From: an uncultured Eubacteriales bacterium
GTDB taxonomy: Bacteria; Bacillota; Clostridia; UMGS1883
DNA length: 12,207 bases
Direction: 5' to 3'
Assembly: GCA_905195005.1 (NCBI GenBank)
Contig: CAJJUC010000063.1
Span: forward strand, 1-12,207
Positions 1 to 8,800 of this stretch are shown piece by piece. Each line of letters opens with the position of its first letter. The first letter of the stretch is position 1. The position numbers and the translations under genes are program-made. Below the pieces are notes generated by a model. The model saw only the letters and a list, made by a program, of their open reading frames with translations. It was not told the origin of the DNA and searched no databases.

Positions 1-1
1 T

Positions 2-97
2 ATATTTTTCCTCGAATACAGTATATCAAAAAACAGCCGCAAGTCTGCACTTTCATTTCTATTTGTGCTGACGCACAAGCGGCAGAATGGAGATTAA
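2..97 (+). CDS. Possible 3' end of an upstream gene, 5' truncated
   Basis: Two plus-strand frames stay open from the window edge to the glycosyltransferase start. One ends in TAA at 95-97, one base before the ATG at 99. The other ends in TGA at 100-102, giving the ATGA overlap common in operons. The third frame is closed by TGA at 69-71. I slightly favour the TAA frame because its third codon positions are richer in G/C (about 14 of 31 against 10 of 33). Either would put the glycosyltransferase inside an operon. The 31-33 codons show no recognisable domain, and the stretch could also be non-coding leader. Confidence 0.3.
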   Translation: MFFLEYSISKNSRKSALSFLFVLTHKRQNGD

Positions 98-98
98 A

Positions 99-908
99 AT
101 GAAAATTCAGGTTTTAGCGGCAGCTATGAACCAAAGTGATCATTCTCTTATTGAAAAAATGAATATCCGAACGGACGCCATTATCGGAAATCAGTGCGAT
201 CGCAATTCGGTGGAGGAATTTCAAGTTAACGGGCATAATATCAAATACCTGAATTTTAACGAACGCGGCGTCGGACTAAACCGAAACAATTCGCTTATCC
301 GCGCAACGGGCGATATTTTGCTTTTTGCCGATGAGGACGAGGTGTTTGCCGATAACTACGACAGCATCATAAAAAAAGCTTACAGCGAGCTTCCCGACGC
401 AGACGCAATCATATTTAATATATCAACAATCGGAAGATCCGACGGCGGGCGAATAAACAATAAAATTCGCCGGATCAGGTTTTACAATTGTTTTCACTAC
501 GGAACGGTCAGGCTGACCGTTCGGAATGATTCCGTAACAAACCGCAATATAACCTTTCATCGTCAGTTCGGCGGCGGAGCGCCTTATTCGAGCGGCGAAG
601 ATTCGCTTTTTATAGCCGATCTTCTGAAAAACAGATTAAAGGTTTACACATATCCTGCGGTTATTGCCACGGTTGATCAGACCGATTCATCATGGTTTAA
701 AGGCTATACCGAAAAGTATTTTTATGACAAGGGGGCGTTCTTTTCGGCATTTCCGTACAGATGCGGAAGGCTTCTCTGCACGGCGCTTTTGCTGAAAAAC
801 AGGAAAAGCATGTTTAACAGCTTTGCTGAATTAAAGAACGGCTTTTGCGCAGCCATGAAGGGATATAAGCATTTCAGAGACAAGCTCCCTCCGACCGCTT
901 CAAAATAA
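99..908 (+). CDS. Family 2 glycosyltransferase (GT-A fold)
   Basis: Predicted to transfer a sugar from a nucleotide-sugar donor to a cell-surface glycan, acting on the cytoplasmic side. What is seen: an N-terminal strand MKIQVLAAAMN, a GVGLNRNNSLIRATGD segment (residues 57-72) typical of GT2 enzymes, a DED acidic motif at 78-80 in the place of the metal-binding DxD, and GED at 166-168 where GT2 proteins carry the ED catalytic-base region. There is no clear membrane segment, and 269 residues suits a short soluble GT2. I chose ATG at 99 over the in-frame ATG at 87 because GGAG at 89-92 lies six bases before it. Acceptor and donor cannot be told. It converges on the phage genes, so it may be a host capsule or exopolysaccharide gene beside a prophage, or a phage-carried surface-modifying gene. 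Confidence 0.85.
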   Translation: MKIQVLAAAMNQSDHSLIEKMNIRTDAIIGNQCDRNSVEEFQVNGHNIKYLNFNERGVGLNRNNSLIRATGDILLFADEDEVFADNYDSIIKKAYSELPDADAIIFNISTIGRSDGGRINNKIRRIRFYNCFHYGTVRLTVRNDSVTNRNITFHRQFGGGAPYSSGEDSLFIADLLKNRLKVYTYPAVIATVDQTDSSWFKGYTEKYFYDKGAFFSAFPYRCGRLLCTALLLKNRKSMFNSFAELKNGFCAAMKGYKHFRDKLPPTASK

Positions 909-948
909 ACCGGGGCAGGCGGCAGTATATCAATAAAATTTCATAAAT

Positions 949-987
949 AAAACGGCGCTGTGAGAGTTTTTTTCACAGCGCCGTTTT
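949..987. terminator. Bidirectional intrinsic terminator
   Basis: Perfect 15-bp inverted repeat, arms 949-963 and 973-987, with a 9-base loop. The GC-rich core ACGGCGCTGTGA is flanked by AAAA on the left and TTTT on the right, so either strand reads a stem ending in U residues. It lies between the convergent glycosyltransferase (ends 908) and endolysin (ends 1001), and can stop both. Confidence 0.9.
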
Positions 988-1000
988 ACGGATGAAGTTT

Positions 1001-2365
1001 TTACAGTGTTCCTCTTAGCTTATTTGCCATCTTGTAACAAAGCCAATAAACATTTTTATCCTCGGCGCATTTCTGCATCCACAGCTTGCCGTCCGTGATG
1101 ATTCCCGCGTTTGTCAGCTCCCAGACGATGTCGTTAATGCTTTCAACCTTTTTCAAAATATTCTCCCCCTTTGATTCTATCATCGGGCGGAGATTTTTTT
1201 CATATGCCGCCCGAGTGTTTCCTCCGAAAAAATTCGTCCCCGGACATGTTTTTGCGGACTTCCCTTTGACGTAGTCGCCGAGCGATTTTCCGTCCGCCGT
1301 CCACCATGCATGGTATGTCACATTATCGGCGGTAAGATGAAATTTGTCAAGCAGAATTTTCACCGTTTCCGCGATTGCCGCCTTTTGCGCTGCGGTCATT
1401 GTATCGCCGCCTGTGTTAAAATTTCCGAGGCACTCAATGCATATGCCGCCCGCGTTGCACCCGATTATTCCTGCCGCCGCGCGGTCAAGGCTGCGCCCCG
1501 TCATTATTTTTCCATCGGGAAAGATTGTGAAGTGCTGCGCTATGTCCGAAAATCCGCGCGATTTCACATGATAGCTTTTCATGCCGCTTTGAAGCGCCGT
1601 GTGATTGCTCCCGTTAAAGTCCTTGTATGACGGGCTGTAGGTGTGATGCAGCTGCACCGTTGTTATCTTCCTGCTCACGCTCTGCGCTGCAAGCCACGCC
1701 CTAAGCTCCGCCGATGTAAATATTCTGAAATTATCCATTTCTCCCGTGCCTCCGTCAATAAAAAATGCCGCCGTGAATTTGTCGTATTTCGAACTGTGTA
1801 CCTTATCCGTTCCGTCATGGTCAAGCCACAGGATATAATCACCGTCAAAGCCTACTATCAGGCATTCGTGATTTTCTCCGCATTTGCGTGTTCTGCCTGC
1901 AAGCGGCAAGCCGTACACGGTCAGGTATTTTTTTATACACTCAAAACGCGCCTTGAAGCCGTTGCCGCTGATGTCCGTCCACCCGTTTATTTTATATTCC
2001 CTCGCCGCTTCGTCAAGCTCTGCAAGGTCCGCGCGGCTTTCAAGTATATTCTTTATTTCGGGAAACTCGCAGTAATCGGAGCACATGCTTTCGGGGACGG
2101 TGCCCGACTGCATAAGCTCATCGAGAACAAGCCTTTCATTCATGCCGCCGCCCTGCTTGTCCTTTCGGTTGTGCCGCCCGTACATATACCCGACCGACAG
2201 CTTTACATATTCGTCCGTTTTAAGATAATTGATTACCTCCAAAATGCGCGTAAACGTGCACGCAACGCACGAACCGACAGAGGAATATAACTTGCCGCCC
2301 TTGTAGATATTCTGCGAAAACGGGCGCGGCATCCGCTCTTTCGGAAGTATGAATTTACTGTCCAT
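1001..2365 (-). CDS. Endolysin: papain-like cysteine peptidase fused to N-acetylmuramoyl-L-alanine amidase
   Basis: Phage lysis enzyme of 454 residues. Residues 1-205 resemble papain-family (C1) peptidases: SSVGSCVACTF at 28-38 with nucleophile Cys33, NHECLIVGF at 165-173 with His166, and ILWLDHDG at 178-185 supplying an Asp in place of the usual Asn. The canonical oxyanion Gln six residues before the Cys is not seen. Residues 235-396 form an Amidase_2/PGRP domain, with zinc ligands probably His240 (LHHT), His352 (YHAWW) and Cys374 (TCPG). It should cut the MurNAc-L-Ala bond. Residues 408-451 hold a short C-terminal module (INDIVWELTNAGIITD, then LWM and YWL), possibly for wall binding. There is no signal peptide, so export would need the holin. 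SD GGAGAGGG lies six bases upstream, and the start overlaps the preceding gene by 11 bases. The peptidase may cut peptidoglycan stems or host proteins; the sequence does not say. Confidence 0.9.
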   Translation of the reverse strand: MDSKFILPKERMPRPFSQNIYKGGKLYSSVGSCVACTFTRILEVINYLKTDEYVKLSVGYMYGRHNRKDKQGGGMNERLVLDELMQSGTVPESMCSDYCEFPEIKNILESRADLAELDEAAREYKINGWTDISGNGFKARFECIKKYLTVYGLPLAGRTRKCGENHECLIVGFDGDYILWLDHDGTDKVHSSKYDKFTAAFFIDGGTGEMDNFRIFTSAELRAWLAAQSVSRKITTVQLHHTYSPSYKDFNGSNHTALQSGMKSYHVKSRGFSDIAQHFTIFPDGKIMTGRSLDRAAAGIIGCNAGGICIECLGNFNTGGDTMTAAQKAAIAETVKILLDKFHLTADNVTYHAWWTADGKSLGDYVKGKSAKTCPGTNFFGGNTRAAYEKNLRPMIESKGENILKKVESINDIVWELTNAGIITDGKLWMQKCAEDKNVYWLCYKMANKLRGTL

Positions 2366-2603
2366 GATGATCCCTCTCCAAATCCTCGATACGGTGCTCC
2401 GACACCTTTATCCTGTTGCCGTATTCCGCAAGTATGCTTTCGATGTGGTATGTCCGCTCGATAACTGCGTTGTGCTTGTCCTGCTTCTGCTCAATCTGCT
2501 CAAGCCGATACAGAATCAGCGCCTTTGTTTTGTTGTTTGCCGCAAGGCTGCCGATGAGCGCCAGTCCGCCTGTGATTATCGCCGTTATTATTGTTTCACT
2601 CAT
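2355..2603 (-). CDS. Small membrane-anchored coiled-coil lysis protein (XhlA-like)
   Basis: 81 residues. One N-terminal hydrophobic segment (about 4-22, TIITAIITGGLALIGSLAA) is followed by a charged helix (about 23-78) with heptad-like hydrophobics, ending IKVSEHRIEDLERDHHGQ. This design matches the small XhlA-type or holin-associated proteins encoded beside phage holins and endolysins. The match is by layout and context, not a certain family call. An upstream ATG at 2633 is in frame, but I chose ATG at 2603 because AAAGGGGG (2619-2612) lies eight bases before it and because translation then starts at the hydrophobic segment. It overlaps the holin-like gene by 8 bases and the endolysin by 11, which suggests coupled translation and joint action in lysis timing. 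Confidence 0.75.
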   Translation of the reverse strand: MSETIITAIITGGLALIGSLAANNKTKALILYRLEQIEQKQDKHNAVIERTYHIESILAEYGNRIKVSEHRIEDLERDHHGQ

Positions 2604-2787
2604 CGCCGCCGCCCCCTTTGCTTTTCTTTGCAAAGAAGTATGTCACAATCATCGTGACAGTGTTGCTGAAAAGCAGAAACACCTTTTCGTCAAGCGTTTT
2701 CCCCGTGATTACTATATACACAAGCGTAAACACAAGCAGAAGCGTTACTATGCTTTTCACGTCGATAAGCTTTCTTAATTCCTTCAT
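2596..2787 (-). CDS. Holin-like small membrane protein
   Basis: 63 residues with two predicted membrane spans, about 11-29 (SIVTLLLVFTLVYIVITG) and about 35-53 (KVFLLFSNTVTMIVTYFF), joined by a short charged turn. It ends in a Lys/Gly-rich tail (KKSKGGGGDE). Size, topology, charged C-terminus and position directly before the endolysin are those of a phage holin, which forms membrane lesions that release or activate the endolysin. SD AAGGGAG at 2804-2798 lies ten bases before the ATG. The C-terminal codons double as the SD and start region of the next gene, with an 8-base overlap. I cannot assign it to one holin family from the sequence alone. Confidence 0.8.
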   Translation of the reverse strand: MKELRKLIDVKSIVTLLLVFTLVYIVITGKTLDEKVFLLFSNTVTMIVTYFFAKKSKGGGGDE

Positions 2788-2811
2788 GACTCAATCACTC
2801 CCTTGATAATA

Positions 2812-2840
2812 ATTTTAGCATTAAATTAAAAACCTGTAAA
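2812..2840 (-). promoter_or_regulatory. Probable sigma70-type promoter of the lysis cassette
   Basis: On the minus strand, TTTACA (2840-2835), a 17-base AT-rich spacer and TAAAAT (2817-2812) fit a housekeeping promoter. Predicted transcription starts near 2805, just ahead of the holin SD at 2804-2798. It fills the only gap over 50 bases in the late operon. AT richness alone could produce such boxes, so this is moderate evidence. Confidence 0.5.
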
Positions 2841-2841
2841 C

Positions 2842-5800
2842 TCAGTACGGATTCTTGCTGCCGCCGTGCGGAAGTGCGTCAAAAAGCGCGCGCCGAACCT
2901 CGCGCGAATCCGTGCAGCTGTTTATATAGCTTTCAAGCTCTTTTTTCTTTAAAACGCTCTTATCACGTTTCCCGATACTTTCCTTATAGGCATAATACCC
3001 GGTTCGTATCTGCAAATACTCATTCAGCGGCATGTATTTTTTAAGCGTGTTTTCGTATTTTTCCATATGCGCATACGTATTTGTGCCGACATAATTTTTA
3101 TCCTGTTCCTTGTTCGCGTAATACTGCGCCGCCTCCGATGTAAGCCTCTCCGCCTGTTCCTTTGTGTAGCCGGTCGCGTTCTTCGTGTCTATGCTGATTT
3201 CGGCGCGCTTGCGTTCCTTTGCCGCCTCGGTTCTTTTCTTCGTAACCTTTTCGGATATGCTGTCATTTAAGCTGATATCTCCGCTGTATACGCCTACCTG
3301 CCACTTTTCGAGCGAATAATTCCTGTCGGCGTCCTTTCGCCCTGCCGCAACCGTGTATTCGCGCACGCTCTGCATCGCCTCCGCCTTTTCCGCGTCATTG
3401 AGCGATTTGTAAAGCTTGGAATTTATAAGCTCCGCTGCGTTTTTGTCAAAATTCTCTCTCGCTTCAAGCGCAAACCTTTCGTACTTTTTCGGAGAAAGGC
3501 TGATTTCCTCGCCGTTTACATTGAAAGTCCTGTCGGGTGTTTGCCAGAATCGGTTCTCGCCCGTCTTTTTGTACAGCCTGCGAAGCTCGTCCGAAACCTC
3601 CGCGTCCGCTGCGCTCCACCCCGTCACAACGTCAAGCAGCCGCTTTCTCGCGCCGCGCTTTTCGTCCTGCGGCATTTCATTTATTGCCCCGTTCATCTGC
3701 GAAATATATGTCGTCTTTTCAAGCTTTCCGTAATAGTCCTCCGCATTTTTCGGCGTGTTGCTGCGCTTCAGCTCCATGTCGGCGGCGTCCTTTGCCTCGT
3801 ATTCCCTGTTTAAAATATCGGTCGAATAGTACGCGTCCGCGGTCCAGCGGTTTTTGAAGCCGAGCGTTTTGTCGCGCTGCGCGTCATCGTTCGGAAGCAG
3901 CGCCTTGTTGATATTTCCGAAAACGCCGAGATTATTGTTGATGATATAATCAAGCCTCATCGGAGAATCCTTCAGCTTCTTTCCGAGCCATATTTCCGGC
4001 TTGGTCGTTCTCTCGTTGTATTGCTGCTCCGGCGGCAGATCGCTGTATGCCTCCTGCACAATCGGGCTGCCCGTGAAATTCTTGTTCGCCATAAAGTCCG
4101 TAGCCGTTCCGAACATTGTGTTCCGCGCCGCTTCCAGTATGCAGTCGGTGAAAATGTCGGTTGCGCTCTTTCCGTTTATGTCGGTCGGCACGGGGATAAA
4201 CGGCGGCATAAGGTTGTCAACCGCAAAACCGATGAATCCGTCAAAAGCTTCCTTGTCCCCCTTGAAATAATCCATCGCCCTGTCCAGCGCTGCCGATGCA
4301 AGCGATTGCTCTCTCGCGTTCGGAATCCTTAGAAAACTTCCATTCCCGAGTGCGATAATCGTGTGCGCGTTCTTCATGTAGTTTGAAAGCTTGTTATAAC
4401 CGTCCTCGTCCTTTTCTCTGTTCCACCACTGCTTCAGCGCCGCCATGAGCATTGCGCCTATCACATACTTTGCAATACGCGCCGTGCGCTCCCCTGCCGA
4501 TGCGTCCGTAAAGCTGCGTATTCCTCTGTCAAACCCCTGTATCTGCGCATTTGCGAACATGAACATGCTGTTTGCAACGCGCCCCTTTGTTCCCATGCGC
4601 TTGAAATTCGTTGTCACATCGTCCGCCTCGTATATCGCCTGCTGAACGTCTCCGCTTCTTTTCATTTCATTTTTAAATGCCATCAGCCGCGGCGTTGATT
4701 CCATAATGTCGTTCAGGTCTGCAACCGCCCCGAATATTTCGGAAATTATCTTTGTCGGGTTTTCTATAGCGTACCTTAGCCGCCCGTTCATCGCCTTTGA
4801 CATTGAGCGCGAAATTTCATCGATGTTTGCCGAAAGCTCGCTGCTCTGTCCGCCTCCCATCGCGCACCAGCGCCTGTATGATTCGTCCTTTTTTATAACG
4901 CTCGCCAGCGCCGAGAAATATTCTCCTACAAACTGCGCCGGATTGTTAATCCCCATGTTGTGCCATGCTGTCTGAATATCGCGCGCCGGGTTCGTTGTGG
5001 AAAACAAATAATTCATCTGCGTGATGAAAATCTTTCTTGCATTGAGTATCATTCTGCTGAATTTAAGAAAACCGTTTAGCTGATTCGGGCTCATGTCCGC
5101 AATCGATCTTAAAAGCTCCTTGTCATGCACCTGATAATACTGCTTTTTTCCGTCCTTCATAACGCTGACGTATTCCGTTCCGCGCTTTATAAGGCTTTCC
5201 CAGCTTCCCACGTCCTCGATTCCGTTAAATTCCTGCGGAATCCCCTCCGCGGTGTTCAGCCTGTTTTTTGCTTCCGAAAGCCTTGCGTCCGCATTGTCGG
5301 TCGTCTGCACATGCCGCAGCATGTCTCCGCCCAGCTTTTCGATCACAAAGCCGCTGCCGGGAACGCTGTCCGCAATGTCCGTCAGCGCGCGCATTGCCGA
5401 ATTTCTCGCCGCGAATTTAACATAGCTTTCCGTTTTCCCTATAATGCTCTCAAGCGGATTCACAATCAACTCGCCGCCGCCGAAAGCGTGCATAACCGGC
5501 GCTCTCTGATTTGCAATCGTGCTGCGCGCTCTCATGGTTTTCTTTTTTTCGGACTGTCTTATGAAAGGAACGTAGCACGGGTATTTTTTTCTCAGATCGT
5601 CTGCCGTCTGCTGCGAAATTCCTCCCGATTCAACGCCGTAAATCTGCATCAGATTTCTTTGGTATTCGTAAATCCTTTCGGCTGCCTCGCGCACCTGCGG
5701 AACATTCTGCTCAATCCTTTCAATCTCCGAACGGATAACGTCGGGGTTTTCAAGCGTCGGATCTGCAAACACCCTTTTCTGCTTTGCGCCGTTTTGCGGC

Positions 5801-8800
5801 TCAATCCATTCAAGCGCGTGCTTTAAAATAAGGTATCTGTTCAGCTCCGAGAGATTGCTTTCTCTCTGCTTTTTGCTTTTCGAATTGAGCGGATTCAGGC
5901 AGTCTATGAATGAATCTCCGATTTCGTTTCCCTCATGGTCGACAAATTTCTGCATAAGAATATACGCCGCCTTTGAAGCCGCGTTTCTGCTGTTTGTCGC
6001 CAGAACGTACGGACTGTATTTTCCCTTTTCTTTCACCTGTAAAAGCGTCTCCGCTCTCTTTATTCCGTAAAAGCTGTCAACCCAGTCATTCTGAAATCGT
6101 GCAAACACCTCGCCCATCTTCGCCTTGTTCTCGGCGGCGCGCTTCAGCGCCGTTTTTTTGCTCTCCTCCGGCGCAAGCGCAAGGTTTATCCTTTCCGTTG
6201 CCCCGGCTGAAAGATATGCGTTCACGCTGTCGGCAAGCCTTGCAAGCGGCTTTTCGTATTCCGTTCCCTTTATCCGGCTTTCGAAATCCTCATAGAAATC
6301 GGGTGCGGCGGCTTTTGCCTCATCCTTGTTTTTTATGTATGTTCTGATAAATTCGCTCACAGCCTCGCCCTTTATTTCTTTTCCGCTGTAATTCATTGCA
6401 AAATCGCGGTCAATCATGTCAAAGGCTTGCTGCAAATGCGGCGAATCCTCAAACCCGAGCTTCCTGTCAAGCAAATGCCCCACCTCGTGCGCCACGGTCA
6501 CAATGTCGTTTGTAACCGCCGTCCGAATGGTCTCGGGCATCTCGTTGAAAATTCCCGTCACATTTTCATTTTCGAAATGTTCTTTCGAAACCGGTATTCC
6601 GAAATCATTTCTCACAATGTCCGCAATCTCTCTAAGGCTTGCCGCGTCAACCGTGTTTCCGTTCCGCCTTTCTGTCTGCCATTCGCGCGCCGTCATCGTA
6701 TCCGTCGGCTTGTATGCGCGCTGTCCTGCGTGCCGCTCCTCCGTCCGTGTAAATTCTCTCTGTCCTCCCTCGAACGGCAGCATATTTTTTCCTTGATTCG
6801 ACGAATTTTCCCCCTTGACAACTCCGTGCTTATATGCTATAGTACCTATAGAACCGCTATCAGCTGGAAGGAAAGGCCAATATCGCTCAGTACGCGCCAG
6901 CCAACCTGCGGTTCTTTTTTTATCCGGATCAACATATTTTATTGTGTGATTCTTAATAAATTCAGCAGTGGGCTTCATGCTTTTCGGGTCTTTGGGATCT
7001 GTCCTTGCATGTGTGCTCGCTATTTTTATTTCGTCCAACACAACATTTTTCGCATTCGGTTCAAGCTCAAGAATTGCCACAACAGGGATTCCATTGCGGT
7101 TGTATAAATCTCCGTAGAGCGAAATCCGGTTATTCCCCTGCCGGTATCCGGGATTTTTACTCTGCATAATCAGAACCGGATTTTCCAGCAGATACGGTAC
7201 AGATTTTATAACATCTATGTCCAAGTCAGGATGGTCATTAAGCGTTTTATTAATTTTTGTCGTGTCCCAGTAGATTTTTTGTTTCTTAACGCCGATGCTC
7301 ATAAGCGGCTCGGAGGTCTCTCCTACAAGCAGAGACATGCCGGTGCGCCGCTCCAAATTGTCGTTCCAGTTGTCAACCGCCTTGTTGAAATTGGGATTCA
7401 GCATATATTTTGTTCCGCTCTGATTGCCGCCCCTCTCCGCCGTCTTTCCGGCTTCCGTCAGGCACATTTTCCACATGTTTTTTGCGCGCTTCAATGTCAC
7501 ATCGCGGCCGAGCTTTTCAAGCAGCGCAAACCAAACGTCTTTGATTTTCTCCGCAAGCGGCTTGTCCTGCCTTATCAGCTCCGTCAGACTTTCCTCCGAA
7601 TCAAACATTTTGTATGCATAGTCCGCCGCCATTTCCTCATGAATCTCGCTCTCCGCCATGCCGTCATAATGCTTTGTAAACTCGCTGTATATCCCGTCAT
7701 ATCTCCCGGTTTTCTTAAGGTCGTTTATCGCATAATCGGCGTATTTCTGCCATGAATCCGGCGAAAGCTGCTTCATTCTGTGTGAAAATTCATGCACGAT
7801 AATATCCTGCACGAGCGTTCCCCTGCTCGGGTCGGCATAAATCGCCGCGTCGTTTATCTTCCCGAGCGCCGGTCTGCCGTCGTCCGTCACAAGCCCCGTT
7901 TGAATATAAACCCTTTTGCCGAGCTTTCTTGCAAGCGCGGCAATGTTTTTTCTTTCCTGCGGCGTGAGCTGCTGCGCCTCCTCGTTCCACACAAGCCCCG
8001 GCTGCTTTCCGCTCGTGTCCGGTCTGCCGTAGCCGCCGCCCTCGCGCGTTTCCCCGGAATATATCTGTTCAGCGTTCCTCGCGCGGCTGTCAAGTCCCTT
8101 TTGATATGCTTCCGCTGCCGCCGCCTGCATTCTCTCGGGCGCGAATCCGCGAACGCTTTCAAAGCTCTCGCCGTTCTCTCCGGCAGCATAAAACCTCTCC
8201 TTTATCCCGGCGCGGTATGCCGTTTCCGCGGCTCGCCTGTCAACCATTCGCAGCGGCGCCTGTGAAAACAGCGTTTCGAAATCGTCGCCGTTTCTTCCGG
8301 CTGTTTGGAAAAGTCCGCTTTCGCGTCTGAAAAGCTCCGTCATCGCCGCCTCTTCTCCCATCGTCCGCCGTATCTCTTCAATCGGCGTCCTCGGGTCAAG
8401 CCGCTGCGAACCTCCCTCGTTCGTCAAATTTTCCCCGTTGACATTCGCGTTTTCCTGTGATATACTGTTATTGAAAGACAGCTCCGGTCTATTGGGGAGT
8501 GCACTCTCTTGTGCCGAACCAGTTTTGGAGCTGTTTTTCTTTTTGTTTTTGAAATTTGCTTTTTCGATATTCACGACATCGTAAAGCTTCATTCCTCCGT
8601 CCTTGGTCTGCGCGATTATAACGTCAGCTGAATATTGGTTTTCTCCGGCTTCAAAAAGCACATTTCCGCGCGCAAATTCCTTAATGTCGTCTGTCCTGAT
8701 GTGATTGTTCGGTTCATTAACATAATCTGTCGATGCATTTATAACCTCGTCAATGTTTTTTGCAAGCCGCATTTTATCGGCGTATGTGTCAAATGATTCC

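Noticed and set aside
1303..1314. Perfect 12-base palindrome ACCATGCATGGT
   Set aside because: Lies in the conserved YHAWW zinc-ligand region of the amidase, has no spacer for a hairpin loop, and no second copy was noticed.
1322..1350. Minus-strand TTGACA-17-GATAAT inside the amidase domain
   Set aside because: Good boxes, but the codons (LDKFHLTADN) explain them. No extended -10, structured RNA or terminator follows, and the only downstream target is the end of the same gene.
5125..5826. Long plus-strand open frame (233 codons) opposite the giant gene; similar ones at 1643-2290 and 6427-7107
   Set aside because: They lie fully inside well-supported minus-strand genes, have no convincing SD or domain, and give Arg/Cys/His/Phe-rich products typical of shadow frames.
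6135..6159. Plus-strand hairpin CGGCGC/GCGCCG followed by seven Ts, terminator-like
   Set aside because: No plausible promoter upstream on this strand. The T run is the complement of Lys codons and the stem comes from Ala/Leu/Lys/Arg codons, so chance is likely. It could still stop stray antisense transcripts.
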